Below, piece after piece: positions 53,232 to 61,823 of a DNA stretch of 64,000 nucleotides. The stretch's first letter is position 1; every line of letters starts with the position of its first letter. The stretch covers positions 953,056-1,017,055 of the forward strand of contig NZ_AP026830.1 of assembly GCF_026000775.1 (NCBI RefSeq), in the 5' to 3' direction. A program made the position numbers and the translations under genes. This DNA comes from Vulcanisaeta souniana JCM 11219. GTDB lineage: Archaea > Thermoproteota > Thermoprotei > Thermoproteales > Thermocladiaceae. Under the pieces are notes generated by a model. It saw only the letters and a list, made by a program, of their open reading frames with translations, ran no database searches and was not told the origin of the DNA.

Positions 53232-54100
53232 GTACTTCTATTACGGAGAACTATTAGCACTTTGGGTATTCCGTTGGCATAGAACACCAAGATCTCTGAA
53301 TTATACATGTACTGCGGGATCTCTGGATTATGTGTTAATCGTTCCAGTACATTATCGAACTCCTTAATGTAATTACTCAATATTTGTGAACTTGCTATTA
53401 AATCATTGGCTATTTCCTCGGGCTTTACATAAATTATCAACCTATCTACATACTCGGTCTTAGTCTTGGCTTTTTTCTGTTTCTTGAAGACAGACTCCTC
53501 GCCAACTGCAAAACCTAAGGTCATGGCGTTGTCTTCATACTTCCTAATTCTGGACAGTATAGAGGCTTCCTCATTAATTATCTCCACATTATTCTTAATG
53601 TCCATGTAATTCCTTGAGATGCTTAATATGGCATCTGACCAACTGTCGTAATACTCAGCCCAATTGCCCAGTAGCTCGCTGGTTTTTGAGCTCTGCCTAA
53701 GCGTTTTAATGGATTCATTGATGAGCTTGTCCAAATCCTCTGGTTTAATTTGCTGCCCCCTTTCAGCTTTTAATTTAGGCTTAGCCCTACTGTTTTTTCT
53801 TAATACCTTAGGTTGCCCACTCGTTTTAAGGCCGAATATTGAACGAACCTCTATATTCATGTACTTGCTTACGATTAAGGATATTCCATAACCAATAACA
53901 AAGCCTATTATTGGGAGCAATATGTATCGTATGTTCAGGTATTGGTTAATAACCAGGTTAGGTATTATGTATGGTATTAACATGAGTATTGTGTAAATAC
54001 CCAATAGGGGTATTATTACGGTCAATGGTGGCCTAATTAGGCCTAGTATTATCATTCCAATCATTATTGCAATGATTAATACTGGGATTAGTATTATCAT
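53228..54100 (-). CDS. Helix-hairpin array protein 5 with N-terminal membrane domain
   Basis: 290 aa. About three or four membrane helices lie within the first ~85 residues, followed by a lysine-rich linker (~100-115), a long helical region (~120-230) and the array's ending: strand YVDRLIIYVK, helix ~233-260, and strand pair EILVFYANGIPKVLIVL. So it would tether the array architecture to the membrane with its bulk in the cytoplasm. It follows protein 6 with a four-base overlap. It does not resemble TadC/FlaJ. Function unknown. Confidence 0.72.
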   Translation of the reverse strand: MIILIPVLIIAIMIGMIILGLIRPPLTVIIPLLGIYTILMLIPYIIPNLVINQYLNIRYILLPIIGFVIGYGISLIVSKYMNIEVRSIFGLKTSGQPKVLRKNSRAKPKLKAERGQQIKPEDLDKLINESIKTLRQSSKTSELLGNWAEYYDSWSDAILSISRNYMDIKNNVEIINEEASILSRIRKYEDNAMTLGFAVGEESVFKKQKKAKTKTEYVDRLIIYVKPEEIANDLIASSQILSNYIKEFDNVLERLTHNPEIPQYMYNSEILVFYANGIPKVLIVLRNRST

Positions 54101-54465
54101 GGAACTTCACCCTTTAGTACCAATGATTGTGAAAGCAGTACCCTGTGAGGCATACCGTTATCGAACTCGAGTAGTACCATGCCCGTAAAATTATTATCAT
54201 TAAATTCGCTCTTTATTTCCTCCAGTAATGAGTTTATAGATTCAATCCTTGTATTAATATTATCTAGGATATCCTTAATTTCGGTTATTCTTTCTCTCCT
54301 AATATCTATGTTGTTATCCTTTATTTCAATTACATCTACAAGGGAGCCCTTGTTTATCTCCTCTTCTAGTCTTTTCTTGGCGATCAGTAATTTATTCAGT
54401 TCCTCGCCTAAGTACCTATTCAACGACGTAAGATCTTTAAATCTGAGCAATACTCTCAACTTCAC
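54097..54465 (-). CDS. Helix-hairpin array protein 6 (unknown system)
   Basis: 122 aa. N-terminal strand MKLRVLLRF, helices ~14-40 and ~54-90 predicted to form a coiled coil (INTRIESINSLLEEIKSE), and a terminal strand pair GMVLLEFDNGMPHRVLLSQ. It starts at GTG 54465 inside the last codons of the ATPase gene, preceded by a strong ribosome-binding sequence GGGGGTGA. Its 3' end overlaps protein 5. The coupling to the ATPase is the main link between the array and a secretion motor. Confidence 0.72.
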   Translation of the reverse strand: MKLRVLLRFKDLTSLNRYLGEELNKLLIAKKRLEEEINKGSLVDVIEIKDNNIDIRRERITEIKDILDNINTRIESINSLLEEIKSEFNDNNFTGMVLLEFDNGMPHRVLLSQSLVLKGEVP

Positions 54466-55975
54466 TCACCCCCTTCCCAATTATCTTGTTAATTATCGCA
54501 TCTGGATTTGTGTAGTAGGTCTGTACATACGTGGAGACGTCCTCGAAGTTAAATACGTTGTTTTCAACTAGCCAATTAACAACCTTTGCCCTAGTATCGA
54601 TCTCCCTGAGCAATTCATCAATGTCCTTACCAGTCATGTCACTTATCTGCCTAATTAGGACGCTCTTGTCCACATACGACTCATGGGTATCATTCCTCGG
54701 GTTCCACCTAAATACCGTGTTGAACCTTATCCTATCACCATCCATGTAGACCTCACCAACCTCAGTGACCCTCCTCGTTAACCTACCACCAATCTTAACC
54801 CTCTTAATCATGACGAATATGTTCATGGCAGGTATATAGGCTGGTGGTATGTTCATTGGTGGGCTCATTAACCTATTAACGGCTGCTTCGAAGGATTCAG
54901 CGTGCATCGTGGATATGCCACTGTGTCCCGTGTTTACTGCTTGGAATAGAACATAGGCCTCCTCACCCCTTATCTCGCCCACAATTAGGTAATCAGGCCT
55001 CATTCTGAGCGTAGCCTTGACCAGGTCAAATAACGTGATTTCGTTTATTTTTTCAGAACCGTAGCTCTGCCTAGTGACCAGCCTAACCCAGTTCTTATGC
55101 TGTAGATTTATTTCGGGTACTTCCTCAACCGTTATTATCTTCATGTGTGGTTTGATGAATGTTGCCATGGCATTGAGGAAACTTGTCTTACCAGCACCGG
55201 TAACACCGAGGACTAGGAATGACCTGCCATTATCCAGCATTACCCAGAAGTAACCCGCAATCTCCGGGCTAATGTTTCCGGACTTAACAAGCTCGGTGAA
55301 CGTTAGCGGGTTCTTCCTGAATCTCCTTATTGTAAACGTGGAACCACCCGGCGAGACCTCCTTCCTATATGTAACGGCTATTCTAGAGCCATCAGGTAAT
55401 TGCGCATCAACTATGGGTGTAGCAACAGAGACATGCCTGCCTGATAGGTGTATTAACTTTACGACCAAGTCATCAAGGGCTTGCTCAGTCTTTGGAATTA
55501 TGTTTGTGGGTATTGACTCATACCTCCTGTGAAATACATAAACAGGCCTATCAACGCCATCGCATGAAATATCCTCAATGTTCTCATCCCTCATTAGGGC
55601 ATCTATAGGTCCATAACCGAGCAAGTCCCTCTCTATGTAGTATAGGAATTTGGCGAAGGATGATGGTGGCACATTCCTGAACAACCTCCTATACTTCCCA
55701 ACGATCTTCTTTAATTCGTTAAGAAGATAATTCTTAACATCACCTATCTTAGTTAGTTCCTCGGGCGGTGGTAATTCAAGCATGACTATCCTTGTTAATT
55801 CCCTATAGACCTTCTGTTCCGTTGAATCGAGTTCTATCTCCTCAAGGTGGTACATTACGTCTCCCGTCGTTTCATCCTGAATTATAGTGGCGTAAGCGAA
55901 TGGTTCGTATAATGGGTATCTCTCCAGTTCTTTAAACTGCCCAATGGGTTTTATTAGTTGGAATTCCAGGCTCAT
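54437..55975 (-). CDS. Secretion/pilus ATPase of the VirB11-GspE-FlaI class
   Basis: Hexameric motor ATPase. The N-terminal domain (~1-160) is followed by the core with Walker A GVTGAGKT (265-272), the Asp box region near EEVPEINLQHK (~292-302), Walker B YLIVGE (337-342) and His box GHSGISTMHA (358-367), numbered from GTG 55999. ATG 55975 is taken as start because TATTTTTTAAGG at 56001-56012 is ~27 nt upstream of it. Such motors drive assembly of archaella, pili or DNA transfer with a membrane platform, which is not found here. The 3' end overlaps array protein 6 by 29 bases. Confidence 0.9.
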   Translation of the reverse strand: MSLEFQLIKPIGQFKELERYPLYEPFAYATIIQDETTGDVMYHLEEIELDSTEQKVYRELTRIVMLELPPPEELTKIGDVKNYLLNELKKIVGKYRRLFRNVPPSSFAKFLYYIERDLLGYGPIDALMRDENIEDISCDGVDRPVYVFHRRYESIPTNIIPKTEQALDDLVVKLIHLSGRHVSVATPIVDAQLPDGSRIAVTYRKEVSPGGSTFTIRRFRKNPLTFTELVKSGNISPEIAGYFWVMLDNGRSFLVLGVTGAGKTSFLNAMATFIKPHMKIITVEEVPEINLQHKNWVRLVTRQSYGSEKINEITLFDLVKATLRMRPDYLIVGEIRGEEAYVLFQAVNTGHSGISTMHAESFEAAVNRLMSPPMNIPPAYIPAMNIFVMIKRVKIGGRLTRRVTEVGEVYMDGDRIRFNTVFRWNPRNDTHESYVDKSVLIRQISDMTGKDIDELLREIDTRAKVVNWLVENNVFNFEDVSTYVQTYYTNPDAIINKIIGKGVSEVESIAQI

Positions 55976-56000
55976 TTTCAATTTATTAAATAAATACACC

Positions 56001-56012
56001 CTTAAAAAATAC
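56001..56012. promoter_or_regulatory. Shared divergent TATA region
   Basis: CTTAAAAAATAC here, read on the plus strand, is ~27 nt from GTG 56032; read on the minus strand it is ~27 nt from ATG 55975. One A/T tract therefore seems to serve both the secretion ATPase operon and the divergent exported protein, linking their expression. Confidence 0.55.
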
Positions 56013-56031
56013 TTTCTGTCTCATAATTTCA

Positions 56032-57453
56032 GTGTCTCTTCATGATGAGAAACCTTTATATAATTATTTTGTAAGTATCATGGTAATGATTACTAATAAA
56101 TGGGTATTATTTATTGCGATTCCATTGATTATTTTTGCATATATAACATTAACTACATATGCAGATACAATGTACGGACCAGCACCCATACCCACAGTAT
56201 ACACGGTATACTCAATAAGTATGAACCTCACTGACTCAAGGCCAACGACTCAGACCTTAACGAACATTTCCAGTAATTACCCACTTACCTATCGCGAGGA
56301 TTCATTGGTAGTGAACACAACGCCAGTGTGGATAGCAACCGCCGGCCAGGAATTCACACTATACATTACGAATGCGTCAGACACGACGGCGCAACAGGAA
56401 ATTACACTTAATTCAACAGCCATTGCCAATGGTACTGGCGGTATTAAATGGACAATTAGGGTTCCATGGAGCCTACTAAGCCCACAACCTGTTTATGCTA
56501 ATTGGTATGTGATAATAACGGAGAACATAGACGGTATAAATTATGTGAGTTTCACCTTTGAAACAGCCAATGAAAGCATAATCCAACTACTGACGGAATT
56601 AAGTAATGTTGGCGGCTACTTAATGTCAAACAACGGGAAACCATACCACCTATGGAATTACTACAATGGTTTTAACCCAACAACCCAAAGCGTTAGTAGA
56701 TACTATGAGGTGGGGTTACCTGGGTTAAGTGTATACTATGCGTGGGTTGGTCAGGGCGAGAACGCAAGTTCATGGCAAAGCCAGGGATTCCAAGAAGTAC
56801 TTAATGTGTTTAGGTATGTGTTTATTGAATACGTTAACTCAACAATCATAGAGAATGCTGAACTTACCTATAATGCATCAATAGGTGAGTTAACGAATTA
56901 TGGATATTCCATATACCAAAGGCCAAACCTAATACCCTATGGACCCATAGTATACCCATCACCAGTACTCCTACTTCCAAATGGTACGATCATAAACCCA
57001 ACATGCTTACCAAACACATATTACCTGCTTGAGACTAATTACGTGACGTCATTTGGCTCTTCAATAACCGTTTATGAAACAGAGAATAATCCAATGGGCT
57101 TATACATGCTTAACGGTTCACTGTTATTTGGTGGATACCTGCAGGCCTATGACTTCTTCAACAAATCTATGGTACCAATAACGCCAGTGCAGTACCTATT
57201 ACCGGCATACCAATCACAGGTAACTAAATTAACCTCATGCAAAATCCAGGTATTTAGCAATGAAGATAAACCATTAGCTAATGCTAATAATGCCCTAAGC
57301 GTAAATGGAACTGTCATAATAACCAACAATACAAGGAATCAAAATGCACAATTACAGGGGCAATACGGTCATGAAGGTAATGAAACATCCAAGAAATTAC
57401 CTTACTACATTGTGGGTAAGTCCTTCATTGGATTAAGGGTTACGCCTCAGTGA
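56032..57453 (+). CDS. Large exported single-anchor protein beside the secretion ATPase
   Basis: 473 aa with one N-terminal membrane helix (about residues 24-42, WVLFIAIPLIIFAYITLTTYA) and a ~425-residue external part rich in Asn, Tyr and Thr, with many N-x-S/T sequons and few cysteines. Residues ~95-180 look like an immunoglobulin-like beta domain. No family recognised; the sequence lacks a type III (prepilin-like) signal with a processing site before the hydrophobic stretch. Start is GTG 56032; ATG 56080 is the alternative. It may be a surface component of the neighbouring system. Confidence 0.7.
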   Translation: MSLHDEKPLYNYFVSIMVMITNKWVLFIAIPLIIFAYITLTTYADTMYGPAPIPTVYTVYSISMNLTDSRPTTQTLTNISSNYPLTYREDSLVVNTTPVWIATAGQEFTLYITNASDTTAQQEITLNSTAIANGTGGIKWTIRVPWSLLSPQPVYANWYVIITENIDGINYVSFTFETANESIIQLLTELSNVGGYLMSNNGKPYHLWNYYNGFNPTTQSVSRYYEVGLPGLSVYYAWVGQGENASSWQSQGFQEVLNVFRYVFIEYVNSTIIENAELTYNASIGELTNYGYSIYQRPNLIPYGPIVYPSPVLLLPNGTIINPTCLPNTYYLLETNYVTSFGSSITVYETENNPMGLYMLNGSLLFGGYLQAYDFFNKSMVPITPVQYLLPAYQSQVTKLTSCKIQVFSNEDKPLANANNALSVNGTVIITNNTRNQNAQLQGQYGHEGNETSKKLPYYIVGKSFIGLRVTPQ

Positions 57454-57472
57454 GCTTTTCAGTGGGCATTAA

Positions 57473-58474
57473 TCAAATTGTTACTCTTGTTGATTTATCA
57501 CCAAGTTTCTGCTCTATATTATTCAACGCCTTTATTAGCAATGTATTGGTATTAATCTTTGCCTTAATACTCAGGGCAGCAGCCATTGCATGCCCGCCTC
57601 CCTCCCCATTGAAGTATTGCGCTAATCCATTGAAGACCTCGGCTAGGGATAATTTCTCCAGGATTCTCTTGTTGCTTCTACCAATCAACCTGACCTCATT
57701 TTCATGCTCTGAGGCCACCAGCGCCACGTCGCAACCTGACCTAATCATTGTGTCGGCCAGTGAGGATTCATAGGCATTTACATTGCTTAGGCATATTATG
57801 TAGTCATTGATTCTGTAAGCTTTCATCCTCAGTAGTCCCTTGATCCTGGCCATCCTCTCGGAAAAGGATATTTCCTCAGTCATTGCATTAATTATGTCCC
57901 TATAATCCCTACCTGATAACTTGAGTAGCCAAGCCATCACCTCAAAGGTCTCAGGTCTAGCCCTACTCAATCTACCACTATCGCTTAGGATGCCACCAAT
58001 CAGCAGTGTCGCGGTGTCACTACTCAATGCGACTCCCAACCCCCTAGACACCTCTGCGATGACCTCGGAGCAGCTCGTGGCGCTTGGGTTAATTACGGCT
58101 AATGCGGGGCTTATGTTATGTACTTCATGATGATCGAAAATAACCACAGTTTTGCCGCCAATCACCTCCCTATACTCATTTAGTTGGGCATATGTACTTA
58201 CATCAACCAAGATTATTAGATCTGATGATGCATCGCAATTGTTTGAATTATCATAATTAATGTTGAGCTTATTTAGGAAGGTCTTAACCTCGTGGGATAA
58301 TCCCTCGGGTATGGTGAGAAACGCTTGCAGACCTAGTTTGTTCATTAATTCCTTGGCTGCAAAGCCACATGCAAATGCATCCAGGTCGGCATGTCTATGC
58401 GTTATTACGCAGGCTCTTTGCGTACTCCTCAGCAACTCTTTCAATTTCTCCAATTGATAAACCAACCAATTCAC
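57473..58474 (-). CDS. DHH-family phosphoesterase (RecJ/NrnA-like)
   Basis: DHH phosphoesterase with the N-terminal metal motifs THRHADLDA (near residues 26-34) and the DHHEVHN motif (~113-119), then a C-terminal DHHA1 domain ending in GGGHAMAAALS. It could cleave nanoRNA, cyclic dinucleotides or polyphosphate; the archaeal homologues in this gene context have been linked to RNA/DNA processing. The GTG start at 58474 gives an 80-base overlap with the DUF3194 gene, so a later TTG may be used. Length 333 aa is typical. Confidence 0.88.
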   Translation of the reverse strand: MNWLVYQLEKLKELLRSTQRACVITHRHADLDAFACGFAAKELMNKLGLQAFLTIPEGLSHEVKTFLNKLNINYDNSNNCDASSDLIILVDVSTYAQLNEYREVIGGKTVVIFDHHEVHNISPALAVINPSATSCSEVIAEVSRGLGVALSSDTATLLIGGILSDSGRLSRARPETFEVMAWLLKLSGRDYRDIINAMTEEISFSERMARIKGLLRMKAYRINDYIICLSNVNAYESSLADTMIRSGCDVALVASEHENEVRLIGRSNKRILEKLSLAEVFNGLAQYFNGEGGGHAMAAALSIKAKINTNTLLIKALNNIEQKLGDKSTRVTI

Positions 58475-58736
58475 CCCTCTTAAACTTATCCATTAGGTAA
58501 TCCGCTATTTTAAACCCAAACTCAATGGCACTATTTATAATACTATCAAGACCACTCAGTAATGGGTTTGCGGAGACATCAATACTTATCTCCAGCGTGT
58601 AATTAGTAGGGTCCGTGAAGCCCACGTTAATAACAACATCCTCGAGCAATCTATCAGGAAGCTTATGCATTAAGTATCTATATACCTCCTCTGCAACTAC
58701 ATTGGCTATTTCATTAAGTGCTTCACTGGTGCTCAT
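58395..58736 (-). CDS. DUF3194-family protein
   Basis: 113 aa: a helical protein with a central beta hairpin (DVVINVGFTDPTNYTLEISIDVSANP). It matches the archaeal family DUF3194, which recurs between prefoldin beta and DHH genes in the archaeal ribosome/exosome cluster. Biochemical role unknown. It follows the prefoldin gene by six bases on the same strand and overlaps the DHH gene. Confidence 0.82.
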   Translation of the reverse strand: MSTSEALNEIANVVAEEVYRYLMHKLPDRLLEDVVINVGFTDPTNYTLEISIDVSANPLLSGLDSIINSAIEFGFKIADYLMDKFKRGELVGLSIGEIERVAEEYAKSLRNNA

Positions 58737-58742
58737 TATTCA

Positions 58743-59123
58743 TTAACCACCGCCCTTAGCCACTCCGCCGGCGCCTCCCTGCAACTTAGCCAGTGCATCA
58801 TTGATCTGGGTCTTTAAGTCCTCTATCTGCTTCATTAACATGCTTTCCTGCCTTGACAGCGTCTTTATGTGAAGCTCAAGTAGTTCCTTCCTATCCTTAA
58901 GTTCCTGAAGCGCCTGGTCCTTAGTGACCAAAACAAGGAAGGAACCAACTATCTTATAGACCTTGTTCTCCGCAGGGACTTTCTCAATTTCAGAAATAGC
59001 TCTCTCAATTTCCTTAAGTTCGCCCTCGAACTGTTGCTTCCTAACCCTAACGCCATTTAACTGATCCTGCAGTGCCTGCAATTTCTCCAGGTCCGACTGA
59101 AGTGATGGCGGTAATGAACTCAT
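58743..59123 (-). CDS. pfdB: Prefoldin beta subunit
   Basis: 126 aa with the prefoldin beta layout: an N-terminal coiled-coil helix (LQSDLEKLQALQDQLNGVRVRKQQ), a beta hairpin pair (VYKIVGSFLVLVTKDQALQEL), then the second coiled-coil helix, and a Gly-rich tail. Six subunits (two alpha, four beta) form a jellyfish-shaped chaperone that passes unfolded proteins to the thermosome. It is part of the conserved cluster with Pcc1, Brix and L37Ae. Confidence 0.95.
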   Translation of the reverse strand: MSSLPPSLQSDLEKLQALQDQLNGVRVRKQQFEGELKEIERAISEIEKVPAENKVYKIVGSFLVLVTKDQALQELKDRKELLELHIKTLSRQESMLMKQIEDLKTQINDALAKLQGGAGGVAKGGG

Positions 59124-59213
59124 TAAATTGCCAACTTGAGCTAAGCCTTAATAAATATTAATCCACACGTAAGTATTCAAAAACACGCCATAGGGAATTT
59201 CAAACAACTAACC

Positions 59214-59459
59214 TCAAGCGCCTAGGTTAACGGCCTCGAAAATTAAATACAGCGACTTCATAACTCCATTAACTAAGCTCCTTAGGCTTGACAAATCCCT
59301 AGCGCACACTACTATGGTTACGCCATCGTCATCGGCACCAATACTTACAAAACCTCTGCTAAACCTCATCTCCCTCTCCAATGTCTTGAATGATTTAATG
59401 ATTAAATCCTTATCGGTATCCCTCAATGAAAACACGGCCCTAAACAAGCACTCACTCAA
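59214..59459 (-). CDS. pcc1: KEOPS complex subunit Pcc1
   Basis: 81 aa, the normal size of archaeal Pcc1, with an N-terminal strand (CLFRAVFSLRD), helix, and the family-like VCARDLSSLRSLVNGVMKSLYL. Pcc1 dimerises KEOPS, which makes t6A37 in ANN-decoding tRNAs with Kae1, Bud32 and Cgi121 (the other subunits are not in this window). The start overlaps the end of the Brix gene by eight bases. Confidence 0.88.
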   Translation of the reverse strand: MSECLFRAVFSLRDTDKDLIIKSFKTLEREMRFSRGFVSIGADDDGVTIVVCARDLSSLRSLVNGVMKSLYLIFEAVNLGA

Positions 59460-60027
59460 GCTTAATCACCCTAGGCTTCGTATAAGCGACATCACCCACA
59501 CTAACAAAAGGCCCATAGGGGCCCAAATCCCTACCATTAAGTACCTGGATCTCATAACCGTTTATTAACCCACGCACCAGGAAAATAGCATCATACATAC
59601 CCCTAACGCTCTCAAAATCATTCACCCTAATACTCGGCAACTCAAGTTGTTCACTAAGTATATCCGCAATCTCCATGTACTCGCCTAGGGAGACAATAAT
59701 GCCGCTCTGCGCCTTCCTCACGCTCTTCACGCCCACAGGCATATCCACCAGAAGCTTTACACCCAGTATTTTTATGAAGTATGGCATTACCTCAATTAAT
59801 CCATTCCTAATTCTCAAAAAACGTATAAAACCTGGGTTGCCACCCCTCGAACCAATGTACAGTATCTTATCAGCGCCTAGGCTAAACGCCCTGCCCGCAA
59901 CCTCCACGATTGATAGCCTGCCCCTATTAACCTTGACGGCATTGGGTATCACCACCTCTAGCTCGTTGAGAAACTGCCTCATTCTAGTACCGGCATTACG
60001 TGATGATGTTAACACCACTATGCCCAT
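59452..60027 (-). CDS. Brix-domain rRNA-processing protein (Imp4-like)
   Basis: 191 aa: VLTSSRNAGTRMRQFLNELEVVIPNAVKVNRG then LSIVEVAGRAFSLGADKILYIGSRGGNPGFIRFL, the Brix fold. Archaeal Imp4-like Brix proteins bind rRNA in ribosome assembly. The ATG overlaps the stop of L37Ae by one base (TAATG), so it is translationally coupled. Pcc1 follows with a small overlap. Confidence 0.93.
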   Translation of the reverse strand: MGIVVLTSSRNAGTRMRQFLNELEVVIPNAVKVNRGRLSIVEVAGRAFSLGADKILYIGSRGGNPGFIRFLRIRNGLIEVMPYFIKILGVKLLVDMPVGVKSVRKAQSGIIVSLGEYMEIADILSEQLELPSIRVNDFESVRGMYDAIFLVRGLINGYEIQVLNGRDLGPYGPFVSVGDVAYTKPRVIKLE

Positions 60028-60320
60028 TACAACCTAGTACCTACCCTAGTACCCTGCTTAGCCGCGGTCTCTGTGGCCAGTGTTTTACCCATTATCGTCT
60101 GCGGAGCCCAGGCGCCACCAGCGAAGGTATAGCCACACTTGGGGCACTTCCATATGCCGAAGGCAATCCTCTCCATCTTAACTAGGGACTTACACCTTGG
60201 GCATCTATGTCTACCCTTTTGCTTAACCTCTATTTGAAGCACCTTCTTCCTAATGCCCATTCCATACCTTGCCCCATACCTTCCAGTGGGTCCTACAATC
60301 TTCGTATGGCTAAATGGCAT
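60027..60320 (-). CDS. rpl37ae: 50S ribosomal protein L37Ae
   Basis: 97 aa from ATG 60320. A leaderless start there is supported by GCTTTTATTT at 60342-60352, ~26 nt upstream. The zinc ribbon is CPRCKSLVKMERIAFGIW and CPKCGYTFAGGAWAPQT (two CxxC). It binds the 23S rRNA in the large subunit. It opens the cluster with Brix, Pcc1, prefoldin, DUF3194 and DHH on the same strand. Confidence 0.96.
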   Translation of the reverse strand: MPFSHTKIVGPTGRYGARYGMGIRKKVLQIEVKQKGRHRCPRCKSLVKMERIAFGIWKCPKCGYTFAGGAWAPQTIMGKTLATETAAKQGTRVGTRL

Positions 60321-60378
60321 CAATAACCACCATACCTAACTAAATAAAAGCATTTCTATGAACGATAACCGTGATAGA

Positions 60379-60837
60379 TCAAATAATAACGTTACCCTGC
60401 CCCCTGGAGACGCTTGGCAATGGCAGTAGCTCTATGTCGGAATTCATAAAAACTCTAAAAAGAAGTAATAACTTCTCTCTGTCCTTGTTCATTTCCTCCT
60501 TTGCCCTATACATTCTCAGCACTGTGCCTCCTAGGTCTAGGACAACCCCTATGAAGTTAATGCCGTTTATTTTGTTCATTAGCTCCCTAGATGTCCTTAT
60601 TCGGATTAGGGGCATTAGTGGTGAGTAATGTATTGAGATCTCGGTTTCACCATCCATGGACTTCACAAATATCGGTATCTCAGGCTTGATGCTTTGGGCT
60701 AGGGCTGGAGGTATTGACGCCATTAACCCTATTAAATTATTCAACATAAGTCTTAGGTAGTCAAGTGCATCATCGGCATTGGGTATTGAGAGCCTTATCT
60801 CTGATACTAAGCCTAACCTAGTTATTTCCGAAATCAT
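60379..60837 (-). CDS. Hypothetical protein upstream of the L37Ae cluster
   Basis: 152 aa, soluble, no family recognised. It has a helix (DDALDYLRLMLNNLIGLM), a strand pair (TEISIHYSPLMPLIRIRTS), helix, strand pair (FIGVVLDLGGTVLRMY) and a helical end. The alternation of helices and hairpins is loosely like the array proteins at 51.4-54.5 kb, but the resemblance is weak. It reads in the same direction as L37Ae with 58 bases between, and may belong to the same transcript. Confidence 0.6.
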   Translation of the reverse strand: MISEITRLGLVSEIRLSIPNADDALDYLRLMLNNLIGLMASIPPALAQSIKPEIPIFVKSMDGETEISIHYSPLMPLIRIRTSRELMNKINGINFIGVVLDLGGTVLRMYRAKEEMNKDREKLLLLFRVFMNSDIELLPLPSVSRGQGNVII

Positions 60838-60949
60838 CTTGGTTATATCGCCTTTAGTGTTTATTAGTATTTCCGCCGCCTAATAAATCTTTGAGCAGGT
60901 AGAACCAAAAATTTAATAAGGTGATTAATTTATAAACCAGAGTTCGTCT

Positions 60950-61627
60950 ATGCATAGACTTAATGTAACAATTGAACTCAAGAATGGTAATGAAAGAGAT
61001 ATTGAAATAGCCGTTAGCGACCTAGTAATATTCGTATGGACGGGGAGGAACACGGACATCATTAAGAAGGAAGTTGAGGAACTAAGCAGGATAGGCATTA
61101 GCGGCCCTAAGAACATACCGGAAATATACGTATTACAGCCATACCTAGTCACAACAAGTAACTACATTAGGAGGGTTAGCGACCTACACAGCGGCGAGGT
61201 TGAATATGTACTGCTGGTTAAGAATGAGGATGAGATCTACGTAACTGTCGGAAGTGACCACACTGACAGGGAGGCCGAGAGATGCAGTGTACTTGCCGGT
61301 AAGCACATGTACCCCAAAATAGTCGCTAGAAGAGCGTGGCCGCTCAGGGATATTAAGGATCACTGGGATGAATTGGTACTGAGGAGCTGGATACTTGAGG
61401 ATGATAAGAAGACGCTTTACCAGGAGGGAACAACGAAGTTCCTACTTACCCCCGAGAAGCTTGTTGACTTGATACGAGAGGTTGTGCCGGATTTAAAGAA
61501 CGTGGTTGTTTTCTCAGGAACAATACCAACAATAAAGGGACAAATAAAGCCCAGTGGTTACTTCGAGATTGAACTGCACGATCCCGTACTCAACAGATCA
61601 ATCAATCATTATTACTGGATTGAATAA
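60950..61627 (+). CDS. DUF2848-family protein
   Basis: 225 aa. It opens with a beta-rich section and contains VTVGSDHTDREAE near residues 98-110, the signature of DUF2848, thought to be related to the fumarylacetoacetate hydrolase fold and hence metal-dependent hydrolases or isomerases of keto acids. No neighbour suggests a substrate. The ATG at 60950 follows an A/T-rich TTTATAAACC by ~20 nt. Confidence 0.82.
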   Translation: MHRLNVTIELKNGNERDIEIAVSDLVIFVWTGRNTDIIKKEVEELSRIGISGPKNIPEIYVLQPYLVTTSNYIRRVSDLHSGEVEYVLLVKNEDEIYVTVGSDHTDREAERCSVLAGKHMYPKIVARRAWPLRDIKDHWDELVLRSWILEDDKKTLYQEGTTKFLLTPEKLVDLIREVVPDLKNVVVFSGTIPTIKGQIKPSGYFEIELHDPVLNRSINHYYWIE

Positions 61628-61767
61628 TCAAGTAGTTTTCATCATCCCTAGTATTTCCTGACAATTACCTGGGTAATGGCTTAATGACCATAATTATGTA
61701 GGTACCTTATTACGTTTAATCATGAAATTAGAAGGGCAAAGTTAAAAACTGGATCGGGCAGTCCCTA

Positions 61768-61823
61768 GGTAGTGATGTTGCTTGCAAGGTCTGAGCAGTG
61801 ATGTGCTGGGCTAAGCTGACTAT
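61768..61823 (+). ncRNA. Candidate C/D box sRNA
   Basis: Box C GTGATGT (61772-61778), 12-nt guide, D' CTGA (61791-61794), 3-nt spacer, C' GTGATGT (61798-61804), 11-nt guide, D CTGA (61816-61819). The only departure is T for A in the last base of both C boxes, a place that tolerates change in K-turns. GTTAAAAAC at 61741-61749 lies ~26 nt upstream of the predicted 5' end. It ends at the 3' edge of the minus-strand gene at 61820. The rest of the 61628-61819 gap shows nothing else. Confidence 0.78.
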
